This document shows positions 27,923 through 36,614 of a DNA stretch of 57,781 nucleotides, in pieces. The notes under the pieces were generated by a model that made no database searches, was not told the DNA's origin, and was given only the letters and a program-made list of their open reading frames with translations. Both the position numbers and the translations under genes were made by a program. The stretch covers positions 1 through 57,781 of the forward strand of contig WGBU01000047.1 in the NCBI GenBank assembly GCA_015494155.1, given 5' to 3'. Positions within the stretch are counted from its first letter, which is position 1. Each line of letters starts with the position of its first letter. Source of the DNA: Deltaproteobacteria bacterium (GTDB taxonomy: Bacteria > Desulfobacterota > Dissulfuribacteria > Dissulfuribacterales > Dissulfuribacteraceae).

Positions 27923-29321
27923 GACGTACTCCAAATTACAGGCCGAACTCTTTAAAAGACTACCAAAGATAGATGAGCTTTTAAAGCACGCCCCAGCGGA
28001 TTGTCCGCGTAGTGCAGCGCTAAAGGCGGCGAGGGAGACCGTGGAGAGGCTTAGGACCACCATCAAGGAGGCCCCAGAAGAGGCAGCGCCCTTGTTGGAC
28101 ACTGGTGCCACAAGGGAGCTCTTTGAAGAGCGCCTCAGCCGCATACTATCGCCCTCTCTAAGACCAGTGGTCAATGCCACAGGGGTGATCGTCCACACAA
28201 ACTTGGGAAGGTCCCTTATCCCGCGAGAGATCTTGAGGGATATGGAGGAGATCGGGGCCAGATATTCCAATCTGGAGTTTGACCTCGATCGTGGGGTGAG
28301 GGGCTCAAGGTATGTGCACGTGGAAGAGCTCTTGTGTGAGATTACAGGGGCAGAGGCGGCCCTGGTAGTGAATAACAATGCAGCAGCCGTACTCCTTGTG
28401 CTCTCGAGCCTTGCCAAGGGCAAGGAGGTGGTGGTCTCGAGGAGCGAACTTGTGGAGATTGGCGGTTCCTTCCGCATCCCAGACGTCATGCGCCAGAGCG
28501 GTGCAATACTTCGGGAGGTAGGGGCCACCAACAGGACACACCTTAGAGACTATGAAGGGGCCATAACAGAAGAGACTGCCATGCTCTTGAAGGTCCACCA
28601 GTCCAATTTTAAGATCCTTGGCTTCACTAAATCTGTGTCTGTAAGGGAGTTGAGGGAGCTTGCAGACCGCCATAATCTCCTGGTGTTCGAAGACCTTGGT
28701 AGTGGCTCCTTTGTGGACTTTTCAAAGTATGGTCTCGAGTATGAACCAACAGTCCAAGAGGCAGTAGGGCTTGGGGCCCACGTAGTGAGTTTTAGCGGTG
28801 ACAAGCTACTGGGGGGGCCACAGGCAGGGGTGATCCTTGGGACGAGGGAGCTCATAGGTAAAATCAGGCAAAATCCACTCAACCGCGCGCTTAGGGTGGA
28901 CAAATTCACACTCTCTGCCCTAGAGAGCCTCTTGAGGTTGTACAGGGACGAAAAAAAGGCCATCCAGGCCATTCCAACGGTTCGGATGATAACAGAACCC
29001 CCGGAGGTCCCCAAGAAAAAGGCAAGAAGGCTTTTAAACAGGTTGAGGCGCCTCAATTTAAAGGGAGTTACATTTGGTCTGATCCCCACTGTGGGACGCG
29101 TGGGCGGCGGCGCACTCCCCCTTCAAGACATCCCTTCTTTTGGGGTGAAGATGGAGTTTCACCCTGATTCTCCACTGGACGCCCATGGTGTAGAGGAGGC
29201 GCTCAGAACGAATGATCCGCCTGTCATCGTGAGGATAGAGGCAGAGTGTGTGATCTTCGATGCAAAGACCCTTTTGGAAAGCGACATCCCAATCATTGAA
29301 ATGGCCCTAAGGACCCTATGA
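27921..29321 (+). CDS. selA: L-seryl-tRNA(Sec) selenium transferase
   Basis: SelA converts seryl-tRNA(Sec) to selenocysteyl-tRNA(Sec) using selenophosphate. The 466-residue PLP protein shows RPVVNATGVIVHTNLGRSL, NLEFDLDRGVRGSR, VNNNAAAVLLVLSSLA and VVSRSELVEIGGSFRIP. The lysine loop is VSFSGDKLLGGPQAGVILG. The longer frame starts at TTG 27891, but ATG 27921 is preceded by AAAGGAA and fits the family. It shows that the organism can make selenocysteine, consistent with the UGA codon in the hydrogenase at 43.8 kb. selB, selC and selD are not in the window. The stop overlaps the TPR gene (ATGA). Confidence 0.96.
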   Translation: MTYSKLQAELFKRLPKIDELLKHAPADCPRSAALKAARETVERLRTTIKEAPEEAAPLLDTGATRELFEERLSRILSPSLRPVVNATGVIVHTNLGRSLIPREILRDMEEIGARYSNLEFDLDRGVRGSRYVHVEELLCEITGAEAALVVNNNAAAVLLVLSSLAKGKEVVVSRSELVEIGGSFRIPDVMRQSGAILREVGATNRTHLRDYEGAITEETAMLLKVHQSNFKILGFTKSVSVRELRELADRHNLLVFEDLGSGSFVDFSKYGLEYEPTVQEAVGLGAHVVSFSGDKLLGGPQAGVILGTRELIGKIRQNPLNRALRVDKFTLSALESLLRLYRDEKKAIQAIPTVRMITEPPEVPKKKARRLLNRLRRLNLKGVTFGLIPTVGRVGGGALPLQDIPSFGVKMEFHPDSPLDAHGVEEALRTNDPPVIVRIEAECVIFDAKTLLESDIPIIEMALRTL

Positions 29322-31102
29322 TCCAGCCACTTACGAGAGAAGACATAGTGATCCTCGCACCATTGGTTACAGAGGAGCTCAGGGCCATATTTTCCTTTAA
29401 AAAGGGAGATCCATACCCACTGGATACCCTAGAGGAGCAAATCAACAAGACCTTTCCTGCCACCTTGGCCAAAAGGGCACTAAGATCCATACTCCAGGAC
29501 GAGCCCGTATGGGACAGGATTGGACACAGGGTGTGGTTGCCCATAAGGGGAAAAAACGGTGGTACTCCCCTGGGAGTACTTAGCCTAAATGGAGTAGAGC
29601 GAACCGTCTCTCCTGAAGAGGGCATGAGGTGGCTCCCAGTACTTGCCCGCCTTGTAAAGGGACTCTACAAGGAGAAAAAGGAAGCGGCACTCGGAAAAAT
29701 GGTGGATTCAGTCCCCTCCTATCTACTCTATACCCTCGATGGGATAAGGAGTGGGGCAATATTGGAATACATGCCCTATATCCTTTACTTGGAGTATGGA
29801 AAAAGTGGCGGGCAGGACCCAAGAAAGATATTTAAAGGGGCGCACTTTTTGGGTGGTGGGCACGGGGTAGGCTGGTGGTTTGTAGATGGAGATCCTGGGC
29901 GACACGCCCTCTATCTCGAACGCCTCCTTAGGGCTGGGGCCAAGAAGGCATTTATATTTGAGACGAAAGAGGCCGTGGAAAGGGATGACTTGTCAAAAAG
30001 GCTCGAAAGCTACCAGGAGGTCTCAAGGGCACTTGGATTTAGGGTGCTCTCAAAGGCGACCTTGGAGATACTCTCTGGGCGCTCTGGCATCGAGGACCCG
30101 TTGGCCTTTTTTAATACCATAGACCCAGCACTCAAAAGTGTAAGGCGTAGGCCCCAAAAGAATTTCTTTATTACAGGCCTACATGGGAGGAGAGGAGATA
30201 CGGCTACAACCCGGGCCACCACAGGGGGAACGGTCCTCTATGAGGATAATCTTACGCACTTTTTCATAGGTGGAGCAGGGCATGTATCCAATAAGGGGGA
30301 TTTTGTATTCTCAGAGACCAATTGTGACTCATTTAATACCTTGTGGCTAAAGCGGGGGCTTTTTTGGGCAGGGGCGCACGCAAGCTTTCTTAAGAAAGGG
30401 GAGCGCTTCTCTGTGGGTTCTCTTACCTTTCAGGTGGCAGGGGACGAGTGCTTCTCTTTGGGGGATCTTTGGGCCGCGGTCCACTATTATAAAAAGGCAG
30501 TGGCACTCGACCCTAATAATGTTGGGGGGTGGAACAGCCTTGGGGTGTCTCTTGCCCGTATAGGGCAGGTAAAAAGGGCTATAGAGGCCTTTAAGCGCGC
30601 TATCCATCATGCCCCAGAAGACCCCATGGGCCACTACAATCTGGGTGGACTCTTGCTCCAGCACGAAAGGGTAATGGATGCCTTGGACCATCTCGCCAAG
30701 GCCCATCGACTCGATGGAGAAAACCCACTCATATGTGCGAGATATCTAGAGGCCCTCTTGGAGGCAGGCGAGGATAAGGATGCAGAACGCCTCCTAGTGG
30801 AGCTCGAAAAACGTCAACCATCCATGGAGGACACATCTGCTGTTCACCGCATAGCATCCAGGGCGAAGTTCCTATTGGGAGACATTGAGGGCGCGTCCTA
30901 TCTTGCAAAAAGGGCCCTTTCCATAAGACAAAACGACCCAGAGATGCTCTTTATTGCAGCAACCGCACTCTTTTTATTGGAGGGACTGAGGGAAAAGCCC
31001 AAGGCCATTCTCTCTTCCCTAGACCCCCAAAAGATCGCATCAAGACGGATGAGAAGACAATATCACCTGTTCAAATCCAAGATATATTGTGATAAAAAAT
31101 AA
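29318..31102 (+). CDS. TPR protein with unassigned N-terminal region and possible FHA-like domain
   Basis: This 594-residue protein overlaps selA by 4 bases. Residues about 380-500 contain at least three TPR-like units (for example AVHYYKKAVALDPNNVGGWN and AIEAFKRAIHHAPEDPMGHY). Residues about 320-368 resemble an FHA domain (NCDSFNTLWLKRGLFWAGAH then LKKGERFSVGSLTFQV), though the usual early Arg/Ser residues are not obvious. The first 310 residues are soluble and alpha/beta; I do not recognise them. There is no signal peptide or membrane segment. It sits where selB often follows selA, but has no GTPase motifs, so it is not SelB. The function is unknown; a scaffold role is an inference. Confidence 0.75.
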   Translation: MIQPLTREDIVILAPLVTEELRAIFSFKKGDPYPLDTLEEQINKTFPATLAKRALRSILQDEPVWDRIGHRVWLPIRGKNGGTPLGVLSLNGVERTVSPEEGMRWLPVLARLVKGLYKEKKEAALGKMVDSVPSYLLYTLDGIRSGAILEYMPYILYLEYGKSGGQDPRKIFKGAHFLGGGHGVGWWFVDGDPGRHALYLERLLRAGAKKAFIFETKEAVERDDLSKRLESYQEVSRALGFRVLSKATLEILSGRSGIEDPLAFFNTIDPALKSVRRRPQKNFFITGLHGRRGDTATTRATTGGTVLYEDNLTHFFIGGAGHVSNKGDFVFSETNCDSFNTLWLKRGLFWAGAHASFLKKGERFSVGSLTFQVAGDECFSLGDLWAAVHYYKKAVALDPNNVGGWNSLGVSLARIGQVKRAIEAFKRAIHHAPEDPMGHYNLGGLLLQHERVMDALDHLAKAHRLDGENPLICARYLEALLEAGEDKDAERLLVELEKRQPSMEDTSAVHRIASRAKFLLGDIEGASYLAKRALSIRQNDPEMLFIAATALFLLEGLREKPKAILSSLDPQKIASRRMRRQYHLFKSKIYCDKK

Positions 31103-31104
31103 AT

Positions 31105-32421
31105 ATGGGGACAATTTCCTGTTTAAGATACATGATCTACTGGATTGTGTATCTTTTTGTGACCATATTCACAATTACGCCCCTTGCACATGCCACAAAT
31201 GGCATGAACATCATCGGCTTTGGGCCCTTGGGGCTTGGTATTGGCGGAGCAGACGTGGCGCTCCTCGGGGCCTGTAGCCCCATAGCCTCAAACCCTGCCA
31301 ACCTCATCCAAGTATGTGACAGGAGCCTCTCCATCGGTTCTTCCTTTCTTTATCCCAAGTTAAGACTGAAAACAGACCCACCCCCGGGTCAAAAGGGGAA
31401 CAACAGGGCGTCCTCGCACCAGGTATTTGCCTTCCCCTTTGCATCCATGGCCGTTAAGCTCAATGACAGGCTGGGGATTGGCGTGGGCGTCTTTGTCCAA
31501 GGGGGGATGGGTGTAAACTTTAAGGACCTAAACACCATCTATGGTACCAGGGACGAGATAAAGAGCCAGGTGAGGTTTGGGAGGCTCAGTCCAACCATAG
31601 TCTATTCGCCTACTGAGCGACTCTCCGTGGGGTTGAGCGTAAAGCTTGGATATGCAGATGTGGGGTACAAATTTTTCCCTGCCACCTCCCTTTACCGTGA
31701 CGAGATGGTATTTTTCGGTCAAGAGCTCAGAGGTGCCCGCTCCACCACCTTTTCCATCACCACTGGGGTGAACTACAAGGTCACACAGAGGATACGGCTT
31801 GGAATAGACGTCACCACCAAGAGCTCCCTTGACCTCAAGGCAGGCAAATTATTGGTGAACATGGAGGGCTTGGGACTCGGAATGGTTAGATACGATGCTG
31901 AGGTGAAAGACTTCACATGGCCTGCCCAGTTGCGAATGGGATTATCCTTAAGGCCTGCGAGGAAAATCAAGCTGGCCTTTGAGTTGAGGCACATCTGGTG
32001 GAAAGAGGCACTAGGCACCATCAGAGTAAAAGGCCGCGATCCCCACGGCGGAGGCACCACGAGGCCCCCTGACTTTATGGCAAAGTTCCCTTTTAGGTGG
32101 CGAAACCAATGGGTAGCGGCCTTTGGCGGCGAGATACAGGCGACCCCGAATATTTTGATCCGCTTTGGTTATAACCATGGAGACAACCCCATAAGGTCGA
32201 GATACCTCTCACCCCTCTTTCCTGCAACTGTAGAAGACCATGTGAGCCTAGGGGTCCGATTTGCCTGCCCATGTGTGAAAGGCACAGCCATAGACCTTGC
32301 ATATGTCCATGCATTTACCACAGAGGAAAAAGTAGAGGCCCAAAGCCTTATTGCAGGCGAGGACCCGAGGATCAAACACGTCCAAGACACCCTGGGACTC
32401 TTCTTTACAAAGAAGTTTTGA
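31105..32421 (+). CDS. FadL/TodX-family outer-membrane transport protein
   Basis: This 438-residue beta-barrel has a signal peptide (IYWIVYLFVTIFTITPLAHA) and the conserved N-terminal hatch region GPLGLGIGGADVALL with SNPANL, the FadL hallmark. Strands alternate to a C-terminal DTLGLFFTKKF ending in Phe. The family moves long-chain fatty acids or other hydrophobic compounds across the outer membrane. ATG 31105 follows the TPR gene stop by 2 bases; ATG 31132 is a credible alternative. Neither has a strong ribosome site. Confidence 0.88.
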   Translation: MGTISCLRYMIYWIVYLFVTIFTITPLAHATNGMNIIGFGPLGLGIGGADVALLGACSPIASNPANLIQVCDRSLSIGSSFLYPKLRLKTDPPPGQKGNNRASSHQVFAFPFASMAVKLNDRLGIGVGVFVQGGMGVNFKDLNTIYGTRDEIKSQVRFGRLSPTIVYSPTERLSVGLSVKLGYADVGYKFFPATSLYRDEMVFFGQELRGARSTTFSITTGVNYKVTQRIRLGIDVTTKSSLDLKAGKLLVNMEGLGLGMVRYDAEVKDFTWPAQLRMGLSLRPARKIKLAFELRHIWWKEALGTIRVKGRDPHGGGTTRPPDFMAKFPFRWRNQWVAAFGGEIQATPNILIRFGYNHGDNPIRSRYLSPLFPATVEDHVSLGVRFACPCVKGTAIDLAYVHAFTTEEKVEAQSLIAGEDPRIKHVQDTLGLFFTKKF

Positions 32422-32524
32422 TGAAGGGACCCTAGTAGTCAGATCCCACACAATCCCATCTTAAAATAGATACTTTTACCCCTGATTTATGCCAAAACTT
32501 GGTGGACAATCTATTTGTACTCAC

Positions 32525-32553
32525 TTGACAATTCGATTTTTGGCTATTAGATG
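32525..32553 (+). promoter_or_regulatory. candidate sigma-70 promoter of the por operon
   Basis: A perfect -35 TTGACA at 32525-32530 is followed after 16-17 bases by TTAGAT/TAGATG, a weak -10. It sits in the 163-bp AT-rich gap just upstream of porG, the first gene of the run. Confidence 0.45.
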
Positions 32554-32584
32554 AATGAGAAATCTCATTTTCGGGGGAATATCA

Positions 32585-33133
32585 ATGAAAGAGGTAAGAC
32601 TACATGGACGTGGGGGTCAAGGTGGAGTGACCTCCGCAGAGCTCGTTGCCATTGCAGCTATCGAAGAGGGAAAATATGCACAGGCATTCCCCAGTTTCGG
32701 GCCTGAGAGGAGAGGTGCACCTGTGGCCGCCTTCATCAGGGTGAGCGATGCACCCATCAGGACGCGTGAGAAGGTGTACCATCCAGACATCGTCCTCGTC
32801 CTAGATGCAGCCCTTCCGCAGATCGTAAACGTTCAGGCAGGCATGAAGGATGGGGGGATCACTATCTTGAACTCCGAGATGTCTGAGGCTGAAATCCGGG
32901 AAAAGTTCGGTCTCAAGGGGCGGTTGGCCATCGTAGACGCCAATAAGATCGCCATGGAGGTATTGGGGCTCCCCATTACGAACACGACTATGTTGGGGGC
33001 GCTCCTAAAGGCCACTGGAATCGTTGGGATCGAGCCATTGGAGGCCGCCCTGGAGAAACGGTTTGGTAGGCTGGCAGACAAGAACAAGGCAGCTTTGAAG
33101 CGTGCCTATGACGAGACCGTAATCACCGATTAG
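32585..33133 (+). CDS. porG: pyruvate:ferredoxin oxidoreductase gamma subunit
   Basis: This is the 182-residue gamma subunit of a four-subunit 2-oxoacid:ferredoxin oxidoreductase. It has MKEVRLHGRGGQGGVTSAEL, FPSFGPERRGAPVAAFIRVSD and TTMLGALLKATGIV. The frame extends to 32555, but ATG 32585 has GGGGGAA 6 bases upstream and is the family start. The por genes follow in the order G-D-A-B, with short gaps. Confidence 0.94.
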   Translation: MKEVRLHGRGGQGGVTSAELVAIAAIEEGKYAQAFPSFGPERRGAPVAAFIRVSDAPIRTREKVYHPDIVLVLDAALPQIVNVQAGMKDGGITILNSEMSEAEIREKFGLKGRLAIVDANKIAMEVLGLPITNTTMLGALLKATGIVGIEPLEAALEKRFGRLADKNKAALKRAYDETVITD

Positions 33134-33169
33134 TATCGGATCAGAAAAACAAGTTTAAGGAGTTGTACC

Positions 33170-33466
33170 ATGGCTGTTCAAGATGCCATTATTGGTTGGA
33201 AGACGATTACACACGGGTGCCATGTGCTTGAGCCAGGGAGCACTCGACATTTCAAGACCGGCGACTGGAGGTCCATGAGGCCTGTAGTGGACAAGGAAAA
33301 GTGCATAAAGTGCGGGATGTGCTACATCTTTTGCCCAGACATGTGTTATTCCCAGACAGAAGAGGGCTACTACGAGGCCAACATGGACTATTGCAAGGGT
33401 TGTGGCATCTGTGCCAACGAATGCCCCAAAGATGCCATAACCATGGTCCCGGAAGAGGAGGAGTAA
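33170..33466 (+). CDS. porD: pyruvate:ferredoxin oxidoreductase delta subunit (2[4Fe-4S])
   Basis: This 98-residue ferredoxin-like subunit carries two cluster motifs, CIKCGMCYIFCPDMC and CKGCGICANECPKDA, linked by the typical acidic YYEANMDY segment. It passes electrons from the TPP/Fe-S core to free ferredoxin. An AAGGAGT ribosome site precedes the ATG; porA begins 2 bases after the stop codon. Confidence 0.95.
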   Translation: MAVQDAIIGWKTITHGCHVLEPGSTRHFKTGDWRSMRPVVDKEKCIKCGMCYIFCPDMCYSQTEEGYYEANMDYCKGCGICANECPKDAITMVPEEEE

Positions 33467-33467
33467 G

Positions 33468-34646
33468 ATGGCAAAACGTGTAGGTATTGAAGTTTCCATA
33501 GCAATCGCAGAGGCGGTTAAGTTGGCTCAGGCAGAGGTCGTTGCCGCCTACCCCATCACCCCACAGACACACATCGTAGAACACCTCTCGGAGTTGGTGG
33601 CAGATGGGGAATTGGACGCAGAATTCATCCCAGTGGAGTCAGAGCACGCAGCACTCAGTACCTGTTGTGGGTCTGTAGCAGCAGGGGCCAGGACATATAC
33701 TGCCACGAGTTCCCAGGGCCTCATGCTCATGAGCGAGGTACTATATGTGGCCTCTGGTATGAGGCTCCCCATTGTGATGACCGTGGCAAACAGGGCGCTT
33801 TCAGCACCCATCAGCATCTGGAATGACCACCAAGACATCATGACCCAGCGTGACTGTGGCTGGATACAGACCTTTGCAGAAAATGGACAGGAGGCAGTGG
33901 ACCTCACCCTCCATGCATTTAGGGTTGCAGAGGACCGTAAGGTCTCACTCCCCATGATTGTGAACATCGATGGCTTTACCCTGAGCCATGTGATCGAACC
34001 CATCGAGTTGCCAGACCAGGCAGACGTGGACAGGTATCTACCGCCATTCAAGCCAAAGTACAAACTCGACCCGAAAAAGCCCATATCCATGGGTCCAGTG
34101 GGGATCCCAGAGGTCTATACAGAGGCGCGTATGGCCCACGATCAGGCCATTAAAAATGCCAAGCGCTGGATCATCAAGGCGTGGGACGAGTTTGAAGAGG
34201 TCTTTGGAAGGCGTTACAATCCAGTGGAAGAGTATCGCACCGAGGATGCAGAGATAGTGCTCGTGACCATGGGGAGCATCTCTGAGACTGCCATGACGGC
34301 AGTGGATAAGATGCGCGACGAGGGCAAGAAGGTGGGCCTTTTGAAGATCAGGCTGTGGAGGCCATTCCCAGGGCCCGAGTTCAGAAAGGCAGCAAAGGGC
34401 GCCAAGGTGCTCGCTGTTGTGGACAGGACCCTTGCTCCAGGCGCCTCCAGCGGGCCTGTTGGCGAGGAACTGAGGACAGTGTTCTACAAGGTCCCAGGTG
34501 CACCCAAGATCTTCAACTTCATTGCCGGACTGGGTGGCAGGGACGTTACAGTAGAACGCTTTGAGGAAATGGTGGACAAGGCCGCCTCTTATGCCAAGAA
34601 GAGGCCAAAAGAACTCTATGAAGTGATTGGAGTGCGTGAAAAATGA
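33468..34646 (+). CDS. porA: pyruvate:ferredoxin oxidoreductase alpha subunit
   Basis: This 392-residue subunit has the pyrimidine-domain motifs VAAYPITPQTHIVEHLSELV, VESEHAALSTCCGSVAAGAR, and TATSSQGLMLMSEVLYVASG. The MTVANRALSAPISIWNDH stretch and the late KVGLLKIRLWRPFPG domain are as in archaeal-type PorA. The enzyme interconverts pyruvate + CoA with acetyl-CoA + CO2 using ferredoxin. It overlaps porB by 4 bases. Confidence 0.95.
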   Translation: MAKRVGIEVSIAIAEAVKLAQAEVVAAYPITPQTHIVEHLSELVADGELDAEFIPVESEHAALSTCCGSVAAGARTYTATSSQGLMLMSEVLYVASGMRLPIVMTVANRALSAPISIWNDHQDIMTQRDCGWIQTFAENGQEAVDLTLHAFRVAEDRKVSLPMIVNIDGFTLSHVIEPIELPDQADVDRYLPPFKPKYKLDPKKPISMGPVGIPEVYTEARMAHDQAIKNAKRWIIKAWDEFEEVFGRRYNPVEEYRTEDAEIVLVTMGSISETAMTAVDKMRDEGKKVGLLKIRLWRPFPGPEFRKAAKGAKVLAVVDRTLAPGASSGPVGEELRTVFYKVPGAPKIFNFIAGLGGRDVTVERFEEMVDKAASYAKKRPKELYEVIGVREK

Positions 34647-35581
34647 TACCTGAACTCGAAAAATTCAAAGGATTTTCAGCAAAGAGGTTACCAAAGGAAG
34701 AAGGGCTCGCCTCTGGGCACAGGGGATGCCAGGGCTGTGGCGAAGTGCTTGCCCTTCGTATGGTCATGAAGGCCCTAGGGAAGGATGTAATAGTATGTAG
34801 TGCCACAGGGTGTATGGAGATCATCACATCTCCTTATCCACAGAGTGCGTGGAATGTGCCCTGGATCCATGTGGCCTTTGAAAACGCCGCTGCCGTGGCA
34901 TCTGGTGTGGAGTCAGCACTCAAGGTCTTGAGGCGTAAGGGGAAACTCCCCAAGAAGCACATAGATGTAGTGGCAGTGGGTGGCGACGGCGCCACTGGTG
35001 ACATTGGGCTCCAGTGGATCTCTGGCGCCTTTGAGCGTGGCCACGACATGGTTTATGTCTGCCTAGACAACGAGGCATACATGAACACTGGTGTCCAGCG
35101 TTCGGGCTGCACCCCATATGGTGCTATGACCACCACAAGCCCTCCAGGGAAAAAGAGCATAGGCCAGGTAACGTGGAAGAAGAACATACCGCAGATCATG
35201 GTGGCCCACAACATCCCCTATGTGGCCACTGCAAGCCCTGCGTATTACCTGGACCTTATGAACAAGATCAAGAAGGCGGCCATGGTAAATGGCCCAGCAT
35301 ATGTGCACATCTACTCACCATGTCCCACGGGCTGGGGTTCAAGGGGTGAAAAGTCAGTAGAATATGCCCGCCTGGCAGTGGAGACAAAGGTATTCCCACT
35401 TTACGAGGTAATCGAGGGCAAATACATCGTAAGCAGGAAGATCACAAAGCCAAAGCCAGTCTCTGAATACCTCAAGGGTCAGAGGCGCTTTCGCCACTTG
35501 ACAGAAGAGAACATTGCGTATATCCAAAAGAGGGTGGACGAAGAGTACGAAAAGATACTGAGGTTGGCAGAACTTACCTGA
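34643..35581 (+). CDS. porB: pyruvate:ferredoxin oxidoreductase beta subunit (TPP/Fe-S)
   Basis: This 312-residue subunit binds thiamine diphosphate and one [4Fe-4S] cluster. It has SGHRGCQGCGEVLALRM, VCSATGCMEI and the TPP motif VGGDGATGDIGLQWISGAFE with LDNEAYMNTGVQRSG. A further conserved Cys is in YSPCPTGWG. The set GDAB, lacking fused domains, is the four-subunit pyruvate synthase type. A strong terminator follows. Confidence 0.95.
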   Translation: MIPELEKFKGFSAKRLPKEEGLASGHRGCQGCGEVLALRMVMKALGKDVIVCSATGCMEIITSPYPQSAWNVPWIHVAFENAAAVASGVESALKVLRRKGKLPKKHIDVVAVGGDGATGDIGLQWISGAFERGHDMVYVCLDNEAYMNTGVQRSGCTPYGAMTTTSPPGKKSIGQVTWKKNIPQIMVAHNIPYVATASPAYYLDLMNKIKKAAMVNGPAYVHIYSPCPTGWGSRGEKSVEYARLAVETKVFPLYEVIEGKYIVSRKITKPKPVSEYLKGQRRFRHLTEENIAYIQKRVDEEYEKILRLAELT

Positions 35582-35626
35582 GAAGAGACCATGAATTTTT
35601 CATCCACATAATGGGTGCTTTATTTC

Positions 35627-35656
35627 AAGGCCTCCCCAAAAGGGAGGCCTTTTTTT
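35627..35656 (+). terminator. rho-independent terminator after porB
   Basis: A perfect 10-bp stem (AAGGCCTCCC with GGGAGGCCTT) with a 5-base loop CAAAA is followed by a run of T. It separates the por operon from pyrB, whose ATG is 26 bases further on. Confidence 0.93.
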
Positions 35657-35681
35657 GGGCTAAAATTGAGGAGATCCCCTG

Positions 35682-36599
35682 ATGAAACACCTCCTTGGAA
35701 TGAGATTTCTGGAAAGGGAAGAGATTGAGGCGATATTGGACCAGGCAGAGGCCTTCAAGGAAATCCTTGAAAGACCGATAAAGAAGGTACCGACGCTACG
35801 GGGTAAAAGTGTGGCAAACCTCTTTTTCGAGCCCAGCACCAGGACAAAGCTCTCGTTTGAGATGGCAGCCAAGCGGCTCAGTGCAGATACAGTGGGCATT
35901 TCCAAGACCACCAGCAGCGTGGTAAAGGGGGAGGACCTAATAGATACGGTAAAAAACATAAAGGCCATGAAGACCGATTGCTTTGTGATCCGCCACGCCT
36001 CTTCTGGGGCACCACATATGATAGCCCGCCACCTGGACTGCCCAGTGATAAACGCAGGCGATGGCACCAACGAGCACCCCACCCAGGCACTCCTGGACTG
36101 CCTCACCATCAAGGAGCGGTTTGGCGACTTTAAGGGCCTCAATGTAGTGGTCGTTGGCGACATACTCCACAGCAGGGTGGCCAGATCGGACCTCATGGCC
36201 CTCACCAAGCTTGGGGCCACGTGTTCTGTCTCTGGCCCTGCCACCATGCTGCCACCTTATGTGGAGGAGGTGTTGGGTGCTAAGAGGATATATGACATAA
36301 AAGAGGCTGTAAGGGAGGCAGACTGCATCATCTGTCTCAGAATCCAGAGGGAGAGGCTTGGAGACCTCCCTCTCTTTCCCAGTGTAAGGGAGTATGCGAG
36401 TTTCTTTGGAATCTTCCCAGAGGTCCTTGAGTATGCACCACCAGAGAGCGTCATAATGCACCCAGGCCCTATAAACAGGGGGGTGGAGCTCGATCCAGGA
36501 CTTGCAGACAGTGATCGATCCCTCATCCTCGACCAGGTGACCAATGGAGTGGCAGTGAGGATGGCCGTCCTGGTAATGCTATTGGCACAAAACAACTAA
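35682..36599 (+). CDS. pyrB: aspartate carbamoyltransferase catalytic subunit
   Basis: It catalyses carbamoyl phosphate + aspartate to carbamoyl aspartate. The 305-residue protein shows LFFEPSTRTKLSFEMAAKRL (carbamoyl phosphate site), NAGDGTNEHPTQALLDCLTI, VVGDILHSRVARSD and VIMHPGPINRGVEL. GAGGAG lies 8 bases before the ATG. No regulatory pyrI is seen. pyrC follows by 15 bases. Confidence 0.96.
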   Translation: MKHLLGMRFLEREEIEAILDQAEAFKEILERPIKKVPTLRGKSVANLFFEPSTRTKLSFEMAAKRLSADTVGISKTTSSVVKGEDLIDTVKNIKAMKTDCFVIRHASSGAPHMIARHLDCPVINAGDGTNEHPTQALLDCLTIKERFGDFKGLNVVVVGDILHSRVARSDLMALTKLGATCSVSGPATMLPPYVEEVLGAKRIYDIKEAVREADCIICLRIQRERLGDLPLFPSVREYASFFGIFPEVLEYAPPESVIMHPGPINRGVELDPGLADSDRSLILDQVTNGVAVRMAVLVMLLAQNN

Positions 36600-36614
36600 G
36601 GGAATCGAGAGATC

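Noticed and set aside
27923-28531. Upstream extension of the rlmH frame by about 200 residues
   Set aside because: It is antisense to selA; the rlmH family starts at the ATG at 27922, which has its own ribosome site.
29318-31102. Selenocysteine elongation factor SelB after selA
   Set aside because: There is no GTP-binding motif; the gene encodes TPR units instead.
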